DNA from: CAYZXL01 sp964482435
Lineage (GTDB): Bacteria; Auribacterota; JABMQX01
DNA: 56,830 nucleotides
Direction of reading: 5' to 3'
Assembly (NCBI GenBank): GCA_964482435.1
Contig: CAYZXL010000027.1
Location: 1-56,830 of the forward strand
Below the pieces are notes generated by a model. It ran no database searches, was not told where the DNA came from, and saw only the letters and a program-made list of their open reading frames with translations. Position numbers and translations under genes: made by a program. Shown here one piece after another: positions 8,222-16,280 of this stretch; the stretch's first letter is position 1; the number at the start of each line of letters is the position of its first letter.

Positions 8222-11014
8222 TCATTCAAACTTATACTCGAACTCGCCGTTCCTCACCGCAACGTGCACTTTCTCGACGGCTTTCCCCTCCATCATCTGG
8301 GTGAGCATGACCCTGCTTATCTCTGGAAGCAGCGTATGCGTCAGAATAGCGTCAACCATCCGCGCGCCGGTTTCGGACGCCGTGCAGCGGCTCGCAACCA
8401 GGTCGAAAACCGACTCATCACAACTAAACCGGACGCCGTGCGTTTCGGCCATTCGCTTTTCAATCCTGCTTAACTGCAAGCGGATGATTTTCTGGAGGAC
8501 ATCGTCGCCGATGGGATAGAAGGGCACGACCACGAGCCGCCCGATAAGCGCCGCCGGAAAAACCTTCAGAAGCGTTTCACGCAGCGCCTGAGTAATGCCT
8601 TCCGGAGTCGGGAGCAATTGCGGGTCTCTGCACATATTCGTAACCAGGTCGCCGCCAACGTTGCTTGTGAGAAGGATAATGGTGTTCTTGAAATCAATGA
8701 CCCGGCCTTCACCGTCTTCCATCCAGCCCTTGTCGAAAACCTGAAGGAATATCTCATGGACGTCGGGGTGGGCCTTCTCGACTTCGTCGAGGAGAATGAT
8801 GCTGTATGGGCGACGCCGGACCGCCTCTGTGAGGACTCCTCCCTCCCCATACCCGACGTATCCGGGAGGGGCGCCTTTCAGGGTTGAGACAGTGTGAGCT
8901 TCCTGGAACTCGCTCATATTGATGGTGATGACGTTGTCCTCGCCGCCGTAGAGCGCCTCGGCCAGGGCAAGAGCGCTTTCCGTCTTGCCGACGCCACTTG
9001 GGCCGACGAGCAAGAATACTCCTATCGGCCGGTTCGGGTTCTCGAGTCCCGCCCGGGAGGTCTGAATCCGCTTTGCGATAGCCTCCAGGGCGTATCGCTG
9101 GCCGATGACTCGCCTCTCCAGCGTGCCGGCGAGGTTTAACACCGCCTCGATCTCATTCTTCACCATCCGGCCAAGGGGGACACCCGTCCAGCCAGCGACC
9201 ACCGACGCAACAGCCTGCTCGTCCACACTGGGAAGGATGAGGGGATTGTCGCCCTGGAGTCCTCGGAGTTCTCCCTGGAGCTTCTTTAACTGCTCCAGCA
9301 GGGCAGCCTTCTCCTCCTGCAACTGCGGCGCTGGCTCCTCCGTCACGCGCTCGGCCACGGCGCCCTTTTGTTGGGTCGCAACCTCCGGAGCGCCTGGGGC
9401 GCTTTGAGGTGCCTCTTGAGGGCCGCTCTCGGCGCTCTCGATGGGCGCGCCCAATTCCCGACGCAGCTTGCCGCGGATGTCCAGGATTTTGTTGACCAAC
9501 TCCTGTTCCTGCGACCAGCGGCTTTGCAGTTGAGCCAGACGTTCTCGCTCTGCGTTGATTTTCCCGGTGACCTCCGTCCTGCGGTCTTTGTGCTCCACAC
9601 CCACGGCCGCCTCGCGGTCGAGTATTCCCAGTTCCGTCTCCAGACCCTCAAGCCGACGACGTGAATCCTCCACTTCGGGGGGGACCGCGTGCTGGCTGAT
9701 GGCGACCCTCGCACAGGTAGTATCAAGCAGGCTTATTGCCTTGTCGGGCAACTGCCGGGCGGGGATGTAACGGTGGGATAACCGAACCGCGCCCTCCAGA
9801 GCCTCGTCCAGAATCTGCACGCGATGGTGCTTCTCTAACGTCGAGGCTAAACCGCGAACCATGAGAAGCGCCTTATCTTCCGTCGGCTCCTCCACCTTGA
9901 CGACTTGGAAACGCCGGCTCAGCGCTGCGTCTTTCTCGAAGTACTTCTTGTACTCCGCCCAGGTCGTAGCCGCGATAGTTCGTAACGTGCCCCGGGCCAA
10001 CGCCGGCTTGAGGAGGTTGGCTGCATCGCCCTGGCCGGCGGCCCCGCCCGCACCGATCAAGGTGTGAGCTTCGTCTATGAAAAGAATAATTGGCTTGCGA
10101 GAAGTCTGAACCTCCTCGATGACCTGGCGAAGCCGGTCCTCAAATTCGCCCTTCATGCTTGCCCCCGCCTGGAGGAGGCCAAGGTCGAGCGTTCGCAACG
10201 TCACCTCCCTCAAGGGCGGTGGCACGTCTCCGGCAGCAATCCGCTGGGCGAACCCTTCGACGACAGCAGTCTTTCCCACCCCCGCCTCGCCAGTGAGGAT
10301 GGGGTTGTTCTGTCGGCGTCGCATGAGGATGTCAACGATTTGCCGAATCTCTTCTTCCCGGCCGACGACGGGGTCAATTTCGCCCTTGCGTGCTCTTTCT
10401 GTCAGGTCTATCGAGAACCTCGCTAAGGCTTCCTGCTTGCCCATGGCCGCCGGGGCCATCGCACCCCCTGCTCCGGTCCCGCCCTGGCGGGATGGCTGAC
10501 CACCAAAGGCAGAGCCGTCCGTGGCCGCGAGGGCTTCTTCCGGGGAGCCGCCCACGACCCTCGGGAACTCGTCGGTGAGTTGCTCTAATTTGAGCTTGGC
10601 GAATTCCCGCGAGATGCCCAGAAGAACGTTTCTAAGCTCGCTGGTCTTCAGGATACCGACGAGGAGGTGGCCGGAACGGATTTGTGTTTCCCCGAATAAC
10701 AGCGTGCCGTACACCCAGGCCCGTTCGACGGACTCTTCTAAGTGAGACGACAGGTCTGAGATTGACGTCGAGCCGCGCGGAAGCCGGTCCAGCGCAGCCA
10801 TCATGTCAGCGGCGAGCCTCGACGGCTCGAGTCCGAAATGTCGGACGATGCGGTGCAGGTCGGAATCCTGCAACTGGAGAATCTGGTGCAGCAGATGGAC
10901 AAGCTCCACGTACGGGTTGCCTCGCATCTTGCAGAAAAGAGTGGCGCTTTCTAAGGACTTATAAGCCAGACTGTTGAGCTTTCCGAATAAGGATGCACGA
11001 CTGATCTCAGCCAT
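8222..11014 (-). CDS. tssH: T6SS sheath-recycling AAA+ ATPase ClpV (TssH)
   Basis: 930 residues. The order is N-terminal Clp_N repeats (~1-160), AAA1 with Walker A GEAGVGKT and Walker B ILFIDEAHTLIGAGG, a coiled middle domain (~430-560), AAA2 with Walker A GPSGVGKTESAL and Walker B IILLDEVEKAHPDVH, and a C-terminal D2-small domain. Class B Clp ATPases in T6SS operons are ClpV, which pulls contracted TssB/TssC sheath apart for reuse in the cytoplasm. A linker at ~175-195 rich in Gly, Ala and Met is unusual but does not interrupt either ATPase domain. ClpB is the main alternative, but the position between tssG and vgrG and the shortened middle domain argue for ClpV. Confidence 0.95.
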   Translation of the reverse strand: MAEISRASLFGKLNSLAYKSLESATLFCKMRGNPYVELVHLLHQILQLQDSDLHRIVRHFGLEPSRLAADMMAALDRLPRGSTSISDLSSHLEESVERAWVYGTLLFGETQIRSGHLLVGILKTSELRNVLLGISREFAKLKLEQLTDEFPRVVGGSPEEALAATDGSAFGGQPSRQGGTGAGGAMAPAAMGKQEALARFSIDLTERARKGEIDPVVGREEEIRQIVDILMRRRQNNPILTGEAGVGKTAVVEGFAQRIAAGDVPPPLREVTLRTLDLGLLQAGASMKGEFEDRLRQVIEEVQTSRKPIILFIDEAHTLIGAGGAAGQGDAANLLKPALARGTLRTIAATTWAEYKKYFEKDAALSRRFQVVKVEEPTEDKALLMVRGLASTLEKHHRVQILDEALEGAVRLSHRYIPARQLPDKAISLLDTTCARVAISQHAVPPEVEDSRRRLEGLETELGILDREAAVGVEHKDRRTEVTGKINAERERLAQLQSRWSQEQELVNKILDIRGKLRRELGAPIESAESGPQEAPQSAPGAPEVATQQKGAVAERVTEEPAPQLQEEKAALLEQLKKLQGELRGLQGDNPLILPSVDEQAVASVVAGWTGVPLGRMVKNEIEAVLNLAGTLERRVIGQRYALEAIAKRIQTSRAGLENPNRPIGVFLLVGPSGVGKTESALALAEALYGGEDNVITINMSEFQEAHTVSTLKGAPPGYVGYGEGGVLTEAVRRRPYSIILLDEVEKAHPDVHEIFLQVFDKGWMEDGEGRVIDFKNTIILLTSNVGGDLVTNMCRDPQLLPTPEGITQALRETLLKVFPAALIGRLVVVPFYPIGDDVLQKIIRLQLSRIEKRMAETHGVRFSCDESVFDLVASRCTASETGARMVDAILTHTLLPEISRVMLTQMMEGKAVEKVHVAVRNGEFEYKFE

Positions 11015-11043
11015 CTTAAAACTCCCGCCTTTTTCGGCGTGTG

Positions 11044-12111
11044 TTAAACAGCGGACGGCCTCAAGACGAGGTCATCCGCGTCTTCTTCCAGGGGCTTGCT
11101 CGTCAGCCACGTGGTCCACCCGAGCTTCCCGGTCTGGCCGAGGCGAAGCGGAGGGACTTCCTCTTTGATCAAGATAAGCTGGACGTCCCAGGACAACTCG
11201 TCTCCGATATAGTTTCGTACCCAGGCAATCAGCCGACCAAGACTGTCGCCGCCGGGGAGCATGCGCTGATAGTCGGACAGCCGCATCGGGCCGAGCTTGA
11301 CTCTGAACTTATGCTGGCACTGATAGATTCGCGATCCGACGATCACCGTGGACCCGACAAGTCCCGTCTCGGGCGACTCACCTAAGCGGCAGCGCGAAGC
11401 TCGAGGCAAGTCTATCCATTCGCCGACGAACTCCTTTAGCTCAGCCCTAATGCGGAAGTAGTCGCTCAAGATGGAGCGAAGGCCCTCAGCATGATGAGTC
11501 GCGCAGGACAACCGGCCGGAGTAATGCAGCTTGGCGACGTCCGGCGCCGCGTCCCGCCCCCAGAATGAGCTCATCCCGATCCCGAAGAGACTGCCGATAT
11601 AAACGAAGAAGCGGTCGTCTCCTCTTCGGTCGTGGCTGACGACCTGCTGGTTGCATGCCCAGGCGCGGTAGAAAAGCGAGACCATCCGGTGGTGGAAAAC
11701 ATCGAGAAACCGTGCGAAGGTTTGGTCTCCGTGATGGCGAATGCGCTCGCGCGCCCACTCCGTTATGTGCAAGGGCAAAGGTCCGTTCGGCCCGAGCAAG
11801 CCAAAGAAGTTGACGAAAAACCGAGGAGGTCTTACGCCGGAAGCAGGAGCATACGCGGCGATGGTCGAGGGAGCGAACGCAAGGGAGACCTCCTGACAGA
11901 AACGCACCGCTTCCTCCCGGGGACGTTGTGAATGCCCAACCCGTGGAAGGTCCGGATTCTCGCATTCAATCCGCCTCACAGCCTGAAAGAAGTCGAAGCT
12001 GTACGGGGCATCCTGCAAAGAGAGGAGAAAGGAGAGAGGAGAGAGGGGACCTCCACTCTTTAGTTTCCTTCGGGTCAAAGAGTCTGCCTCTGACCAATTC
12101 TCGCTGGCCAT
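11044..12111 (-). CDS. tssG: T6SS baseplate wedge protein TssG
   Basis: 355 residues. It is recognised by the N-terminal APYSFDFFQAVRRIE, the FFGLLGPNGPLPLHITEWA motif, and the RHHGDQTFARFLDVFHHRM and LFYRAWA segments typical of TssG (VasB/ImpH). With TssE and TssF it forms the baseplate wedge. The gene overlaps the 3' end of tssF by 37 bp, implying translational coupling, and has GGGAGAGGTGATGCG before its ATG. Just after the start, codons for about residues 20-32 are written in imperfect heptanucleotide repeats (CTCTCCT type), giving a low-complexity Pro-Leu-Ser peptide not usual in TssG. Unit gain or loss there would break the frame. Confidence 0.94.
   Translation of the reverse strand: MASENWSEADSLTRRKLKSGGPLSPLSFLLSLQDAPYSFDFFQAVRRIECENPDLPRVGHSQRPREEAVRFCQEVSLAFAPSTIAAYAPASGVRPPRFFVNFFGLLGPNGPLPLHITEWARERIRHHGDQTFARFLDVFHHRMVSLFYRAWACNQQVVSHDRRGDDRFFVYIGSLFGIGMSSFWGRDAAPDVAKLHYSGRLSCATHHAEGLRSILSDYFRIRAELKEFVGEWIDLPRASRCRLGESPETGLVGSTVIVGSRIYQCQHKFRVKLGPMRLSDYQRMLPGGDSLGRLIAWVRNYIGDELSWDVQLILIKEEVPPLRLGQTGKLGWTTWLTSKPLEEDADDLVLRPSAV
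12020..12047. repeat. heptanucleotide GA-rich repeat inside tssG
   Basis: On the plus strand the units GAGGAGA, AAGGAGA, GAGGAGA and GAGGGGA follow each other without spacers: an imperfect period-7 tract within the coding sequence for about residues 20-30 of TssG. Because 7 is not a multiple of 3, slipped-strand gain or loss would shift the tssG frame. Confidence 0.6.
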
Positions 12112-13949
12112 CGCATCACCTCTCCCCGCTGCACAGTTTTAATGACCGTTTCCGTGAACGAGTTGATGGAGACGTATTTCGCAAAGAACCGCTCTAACAC
12201 AGCTCCAATCGTGAATACTCCTGTTCCTTCAAACGCCGCCTCGTCAAGAGTCAACGTCGCCTCCAGGCCGCGAGCAAACGCTAAAGGCCCCGGCCTTAAA
12301 AGTCGCCGAATGACCGGCTTACTGCTTATCGTCTTGATGCCGTCAATCTGCTTGCGGATTTGCTCTTCGCTCTCGTCGCCGTATAACTTCAGGAGGTCTC
12401 GAAGGGCCGCCGCACCCTCCTGCTGATTCGTATCCGCAAGGGAGAGATAGTTCAGCGAAATATGGCTGATCGCCCGCCAGGCAATCTCGCCCTCCGCAGG
12501 CGATGCCTTCGGCGGCGTCGGGCCCGCCACGCACCGAACAGCCTGGACCGGCGCATCAATACCCATTGTGAAGTCAGTGGGGCCGACGCCCACCGGCATT
12601 TGAAGTGGCAGGTCACGGTTCGTGCATCGGGTAACTACCTCGAGCTGGCGAAGGTCGGAGCGGTAAGGCGCTTCTCTCGCGTCAACGAGTGAGACGTACA
12701 CCTCGCTGCCGGCATAGTTTGATCGCCGACCGAATTGCTTTTCCCGCGCAGAAGCGGTTCTCGGCGCCCTGTTGACGACATAGTACGCCCTGCTGCCGCT
12801 GACATCCGCGTCAAAATCAGTTTCAGAAAAGAAAGGCAGAAAATCCTGTTCTTCGCCCGACCGGGTACCGTGGCCGACCACCCGCGACACCTGATAGACT
12901 TCGAAGTCCAGTGGACGTGTCCGGTCGGGAACCACGTGAAACTCGCTGAAGCGGTCCGAAAGATGAATGCGGTCAGCCCGCCTGGGAAACAAGTTGATCG
13001 CCGGAGAGCAGAACAACGCGAAGGTGTCCGCGTCAACCCTGCCTTCCAGGTCGAGATTGGCCTCTCGCGTCAGGATGATAATGTCCAGCTCGGCGCCCTC
13101 GCATCGCTGGACTGCGCCGCCAAGCCCCGCCAACTCCACGAACATATACCTTTGCGGGAAGGCAAAGTACTCCTTCAAAAGACGGTAGCCCTGGAACGAC
13201 CTCGGCCCGTAAGGGAGCAGCGCTTCTTCATCGGCAAACCCGACTTGCCGGACAGCCGAAGGGCCAAGGACCTCCGACCACTTGACGGGCTTGCTTGTCG
13301 GCCGCACTACGACCCCTGCCGTGCCGGAGAACAGTTGCTCATAGACGCGCGCTGCCGTCTCCCCGGTCCCCCGGAGATGAAAAGTCAGGCTGTCGAGCTG
13401 GAGACCGCTGAACTTAACTCCGGGGGCGCATTGAAGCCTGATTCGGATTGCCGCCTTCGCCCCGAACTGCTGCGGAACCTCCAGAGCACCCAGGTCGCGA
13501 GTGTGGTACTGGGCCCCAGTCACCTGAACGGGATACAACCTGACGTCATGCGCTGTTCGGTACTCGCACGCGGTTTGGTCGCCTTTTCCCATGATACTCC
13601 GAAGCACCGTGTCGCGGGGGATAGGGAAACCTTCGGGTGGCAAACCGCTGCCAGGGTCAGAATCGAATCGGACTACGACCATCGAGGGCGTCGGGGCTAA
13701 GTAGTGCGGGTAAACGGTCTCAAGAACAGCCTGAGTGAATCGAGGAAATTCGGCGTCTAACTTCAGGTGCACGCGCGCCGCAAGAAAGGCAAACCCTTCC
13801 AGAAGGCGTTCCACGTAAGGGTCGGCGCATGCAAGCTCCTCCAGACCAAGTCGGCCGGCGATCTTCGGGAACTCCTTTGCGAATTCGCCTCCCATCTCCC
13901 GAAGATGCTGAAGCTCGCGGTTGTAGTAATGCAGGAGCCGCCTATCCAT
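12075..13949 (-). CDS. tssF: T6SS baseplate protein TssF
   Basis: 624 residues, the normal length for TssF (VasA/ImpG). The N-terminus is diagnostic: LLHYYNRELQHLREMG, then FAKEFPKIAGRLGL and DPYVERLLEGFAFLAARVHLKLD, followed by FPRFTQAVLETVYPHYLAPTPSM. The C-terminal part has EGTGVFTIGAVLERFFAKYVSI, another conserved TssF block. Two TssF with one TssG form the wedge that polymerises around VgrG. The start codon overlaps the end of tssE (8 bp) and the end overlaps tssG (37 bp), so the three wedge genes form a tightly coupled block. Confidence 0.95.
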   Translation of the reverse strand: MDRRLLHYYNRELQHLREMGGEFAKEFPKIAGRLGLEELACADPYVERLLEGFAFLAARVHLKLDAEFPRFTQAVLETVYPHYLAPTPSMVVVRFDSDPGSGLPPEGFPIPRDTVLRSIMGKGDQTACEYRTAHDVRLYPVQVTGAQYHTRDLGALEVPQQFGAKAAIRIRLQCAPGVKFSGLQLDSLTFHLRGTGETAARVYEQLFSGTAGVVVRPTSKPVKWSEVLGPSAVRQVGFADEEALLPYGPRSFQGYRLLKEYFAFPQRYMFVELAGLGGAVQRCEGAELDIIILTREANLDLEGRVDADTFALFCSPAINLFPRRADRIHLSDRFSEFHVVPDRTRPLDFEVYQVSRVVGHGTRSGEEQDFLPFFSETDFDADVSGSRAYYVVNRAPRTASAREKQFGRRSNYAGSEVYVSLVDAREAPYRSDLRQLEVVTRCTNRDLPLQMPVGVGPTDFTMGIDAPVQAVRCVAGPTPPKASPAEGEIAWRAISHISLNYLSLADTNQQEGAAALRDLLKLYGDESEEQIRKQIDGIKTISSKPVIRRLLRPGPLAFARGLEATLTLDEAAFEGTGVFTIGAVLERFFAKYVSINSFTETVIKTVQRGEVMRWPARIGQRQTL

Positions 13950-14448
13950 GAGGTTGGTCCTCTACCTGGCATTGGCCTGTCTCCAAGTCAAACTTGGTCT
14001 TTATGTAGAGGCGGTCGGGCATGGGCTGTGCCCAGAGCTCCCCTTCAATCTCAAACGATACTGCATTCTCGTCCACGGGGTCCGCTTCTTTAACGGCCCT
14101 GACAGAGAGGCTCTCCCGCAAAATGCGAGGTTCGTAAGACCTAACCGCACGCAATAGATGCTCCTCTATCTCGGCCGGGCTTATGTGCGAAACAGTGAAG
14201 CCGCATAAATCGGGGATGCCGTAGTTCAGCACCGAGCGCGAGACCTCGGGAAAGTCGGAAATCGGGTCGGCGGCGGAAGGGCAACTGCTGTTGAGGAGCC
14301 AGGAAAGGTCCCGGAGAACGCCTTCGCGGTATCGCCGAAGAGAAACAACCCGTTGGTCCCTGCTTTCTTCCTTTGACTCAGGGTGTTCGTCCGTCAGGCG
14401 GTCCAGCAAGCAGGGTTGCAGACGGTCCGCTGGAGTGAGTTCAGCCAT
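13942..14448 (-). CDS. tssE: T6SS baseplate gp25-like protein TssE
   Basis: 168 residues. It matches the gp25-like lysozyme-fold family: YREGVLRDLSWLLNSS near residue 50, then VLNYGIPDLCGFTVS and an EIEEHLLRAVRSYEPRI block. TssE connects baseplate to sheath and is not an active lysozyme. GGAGGAGAAGG stands before the ATG. The gene overlaps tagJ upstream and tssF downstream by 8 bp each, which indicates one polycistronic message with coupled translation. Confidence 0.92.
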   Translation of the reverse strand: MAELTPADRLQPCLLDRLTDEHPESKEESRDQRVVSLRRYREGVLRDLSWLLNSSCPSAADPISDFPEVSRSVLNYGIPDLCGFTVSHISPAEIEEHLLRAVRSYEPRILRESLSVRAVKEADPVDENAVSFEIEGELWAQPMPDRLYIKTKFDLETGQCQVEDQPHG

Positions 14449-15268
14449 CCTTCTCCTCCCGGGCCGGTCCTTCTGCTTCGGGATGGGTCAGCTTGATCTG
14501 GCGGAGTTCGAGCAAGGCGTACTCGGCTTCGTTGGTCACGAAAAGCCTTTGACCCAGCCCCTCGCATAGGCCGCCTTCTCGCTCGGTCCACTCCGTCCTG
14601 CGGGCCATCAGTATGGCACCATCATTACTTTGCTCCGACCCCGGATACCTTGTCGGGATGAACCCGGGCGATGTGCCACCGTTGGCCCAGGTGAACTGGG
14701 CGGGCATCCAGATGATATCCCGGAGGTCAGTGGGCGGCTCGACCTGAACCTGACGGACGTTGGCAAAGGGCGCCCAGTAGTAGGCCCCATTGACGATGGT
14801 CTCGAGAATGGGGCCCAAACGCGGGTCAGCGTCGGCAATCCACTCAAAGGGCTGGTCGTTGATTGTCCCCGGAATGGCGGGAGCGCGCTCAAAGGCGCGC
14901 TCCCGAAGCTCCTGGGATTCCTTGTAGTGGCCTTCGACAGCCATCTGGTTGGCCTGAAGAATCCATCCGACCCAATCTTTAGGCTCTCCAAGAATGAGCG
15001 GAGAACGCCTCCCAGCCCAGACCTCAGCCCGAAGGGCCTCGCAGTTGAGGAGCGGACGGCATACGTGCGCCATGAGGAGGTTTCCGGCGTCGAGGTCGGC
15101 GGCGAGGTTAAGCTGCGTCATCGCCCTGTCCCAATCGCCTACGACGCACAGCAACTGGAACAGAAAAACCCTTAGTTTGGCGTTTTTGGGGTCGTTGCGG
15201 ACATCATTCTGCAACTTCTCCAGCGCTTGGGCCGGCCGTCCCTGACTGAGCAGTTCTTCGGCTCGCAT
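14441..15268 (-). CDS. tagJ: T6SS accessory protein TagJ (ImpE/SciE family)
   Basis: About 275 residues. The start at ATG 15268 is preferred: a GTG 12 bases upstream sits directly on the GGGAGG sequence and cannot use it, whereas 15268 is spaced about 11 bases from it. The N-terminus RAEELLSQGRPAQALEKLQ is a TPR-like helical repeat. The C-terminal half contains WAPFANVRQVQVEPP, LRDIIWMPAQFTW and PTRYPGSE, which mark the ImpE/TagJ family. In Pseudomonas the homologue (HsiE) binds the sheath subunit TssB and contributes to ClpV recruitment. Its presence between hcp and tssE places this operon among the tagJ-containing T6SS types. It overlaps tssE by 8 bp. Confidence 0.9.
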   Translation of the reverse strand: MRAEELLSQGRPAQALEKLQNDVRNDPKNAKLRVFLFQLLCVVGDWDRAMTQLNLAADLDAGNLLMAHVCRPLLNCEALRAEVWAGRRSPLILGEPKDWVGWILQANQMAVEGHYKESQELRERAFERAPAIPGTINDQPFEWIADADPRLGPILETIVNGAYYWAPFANVRQVQVEPPTDLRDIIWMPAQFTWANGGTSPGFIPTRYPGSEQSNDGAILMARRTEWTEREGGLCEGLGQRLFVTNEAEYALLELRQIKLTHPEAEGPAREEKDG

Positions 15269-15371
15269 GGCGAGATTCACCTCCCGGTTAGGGGCTTCCC
15301 TGCGGTTGTGTTTGTAGAGAATGCTCCGTGCAAAACGAGTGCCTCACTGTAGAGGCCATTTTCAGTTTTGT

Positions 15372-15452
15372 CTCGCGAAGACGCTAAGGACGCGAAGAAT
15401 TCACAGCGGGTGGGTTCTTTGCGCCTTTGCACCTTTGCGGCTTTGCGAGAGG
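15372..15452. repeat. dispersed hairpin element, copy 1
   Basis: In the gap between hcp and tagJ, the arm CTCGCGAAGACGCTAAGG is followed about 45 bases later by CTTTGCGGCTTTGCGAGAG, roughly its reverse complement, so the DNA or RNA can fold into a long imperfect stem. A clearly related copy lies at 50989-51060. The two are far apart and both intergenic, as expected for a REP/MITE-like dispersed element. Inside the T6SS transcript the stem would lie between hcp and tagJ and could affect processing or stability (inference). Confidence 0.6.
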
Positions 15453-15478
15453 CTTCCCAGCTCCCCAGGACCTCTCCG

Positions 15479-15973
15479 TTAGAGGGCCTTGTTCTCCATG
15501 GTGCTCCAGGCCGCCTTGACGGCCGCACCTTTCTGGCCAGCTGTGGTCGTGGGGGTGTACTCTAAGTGAATCTCGCTGTACCGGAAGCTCACCTCTTCCA
15601 TCGGAAGGGGGTCTTCACTGCTTCCCGATCCGCCCGGACGGAGTCCCGAAACGATGCAGTTCTTAAACGTGTACTTCATGAACGTTGTCTTGTCGCCTGT
15701 TGCCCGGCAGAGCTCGAGAATGACTTCCTTGATTCCTTTGCCGCTGCAGAGCAGGAGAAAAAGGGTGGGCGACGCGCTGTCCAACCTCTTGACAATCGAG
15801 AAGTCCTGATGGTCAGCGCGTGCGCCCGTCAGGGCGCCCTGGGCGCTCAGCGTCCCGCCAGGCGCCTGCGAGACCCCGTGACTGTAAGACATCACCTCCA
15901 TCCATTCCTTGTGAACAGCATCCGTACTATCTCCTTTGACGCCCTCTACCTTCAGAAAACAGTCATAAGCCAT
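15479..15973 (-). CDS. hcp: T6SS tube protein Hcp (TssD)
   Basis: 164 residues, standard Hcp size. It begins AYDCFLKVEGVKGDST and contains WMEVMSYSHGVSQ, the H-x-DFSIVKRLD-like strand (ADHQDFSIVKRLDSASP), LFLLLCSGK and the late EEVSFRYSEIHLEYTP strand characteristic of Hcp1. Hexameric rings stack into the inner tube that is expelled with VgrG. GGGAGGACCGAAG precedes the ATG. It is flanked by non-coding gaps on both sides (307 bp upstream with simple repeats, ~200 bp downstream with a hairpin element), unlike the tightly packed genes further on. This may allow hcp a separate transcript level. Confidence 0.95.
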   Translation of the reverse strand: MAYDCFLKVEGVKGDSTDAVHKEWMEVMSYSHGVSQAPGGTLSAQGALTGARADHQDFSIVKRLDSASPTLFLLLCSGKGIKEVILELCRATGDKTTFMKYTFKNCIVSGLRPGGSGSSEDPLPMEEVSFRYSEIHLEYTPTTTAGQKGAAVKAAWSTMENKAL

Positions 15974-16055
15974 CTTCGGTCCTCCCGTTGTTGTGGCCCG
16001 GAGTTAGAGAGGGGACAGGGGTAAGTGGACAGTAGACCCGCCGTTTGGCTTCTAC

Positions 16056-16140
16056 TGTCTCCTCTCTCCTGTCTCCTTTCATCCCAACCCGCGGGCCGGT
16101 TGATATGCCTGCTGCGAAACCCTTCAGGAGAGAGGAGACA
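16056..16140. repeat. perfect 16-bp inverted repeat between tssC and hcp
   Basis: TGTCTCCTCTCTCCTG at 16056-16071 is repeated as its exact reverse complement at 16125-16140, with a 53-base loop. In the T6SS message this would be a strong stem in the leader of hcp. There is no T-tract, so it is not a classic terminator. Processing, stability control or a mobile-repeat origin are possible. Confidence 0.7.
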
Positions 16141-16188
16141 GGACACAGAAGACAGGAGACACAGGTCAACTCTCCACTCTCTCGCTTC

Positions 16189-16226
16189 TACTCTCTCCTC
16201 TCTCCTCTCTCCTCTCTCCTCTCTAG
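16189..16226. repeat. heptanucleotide tandem repeat (CTCTCCT)n
   Basis: About four and a half copies of CTCTCCT in direct tandem, within a longer CT-rich tract (about 16170-16274) that fills the rest of the 307-bp gap between tssC and hcp. The same heptamer type occurs inside the 5' end of tssG near 12020-12047. Nothing coding was seen in this gap. Confidence 0.7.
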
Positions 16227-16280
16227 TCTCTCCGACTCTCTCCCTTCCACTCTCTACTGTCTCCTTTCTACCCTTTAGAA

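Noticed and set aside
12735..13700. 321-codon plus-strand frame opposite tssF
   Set aside because: Antisense to a full-length conserved TssF; no ribosome site or domain.
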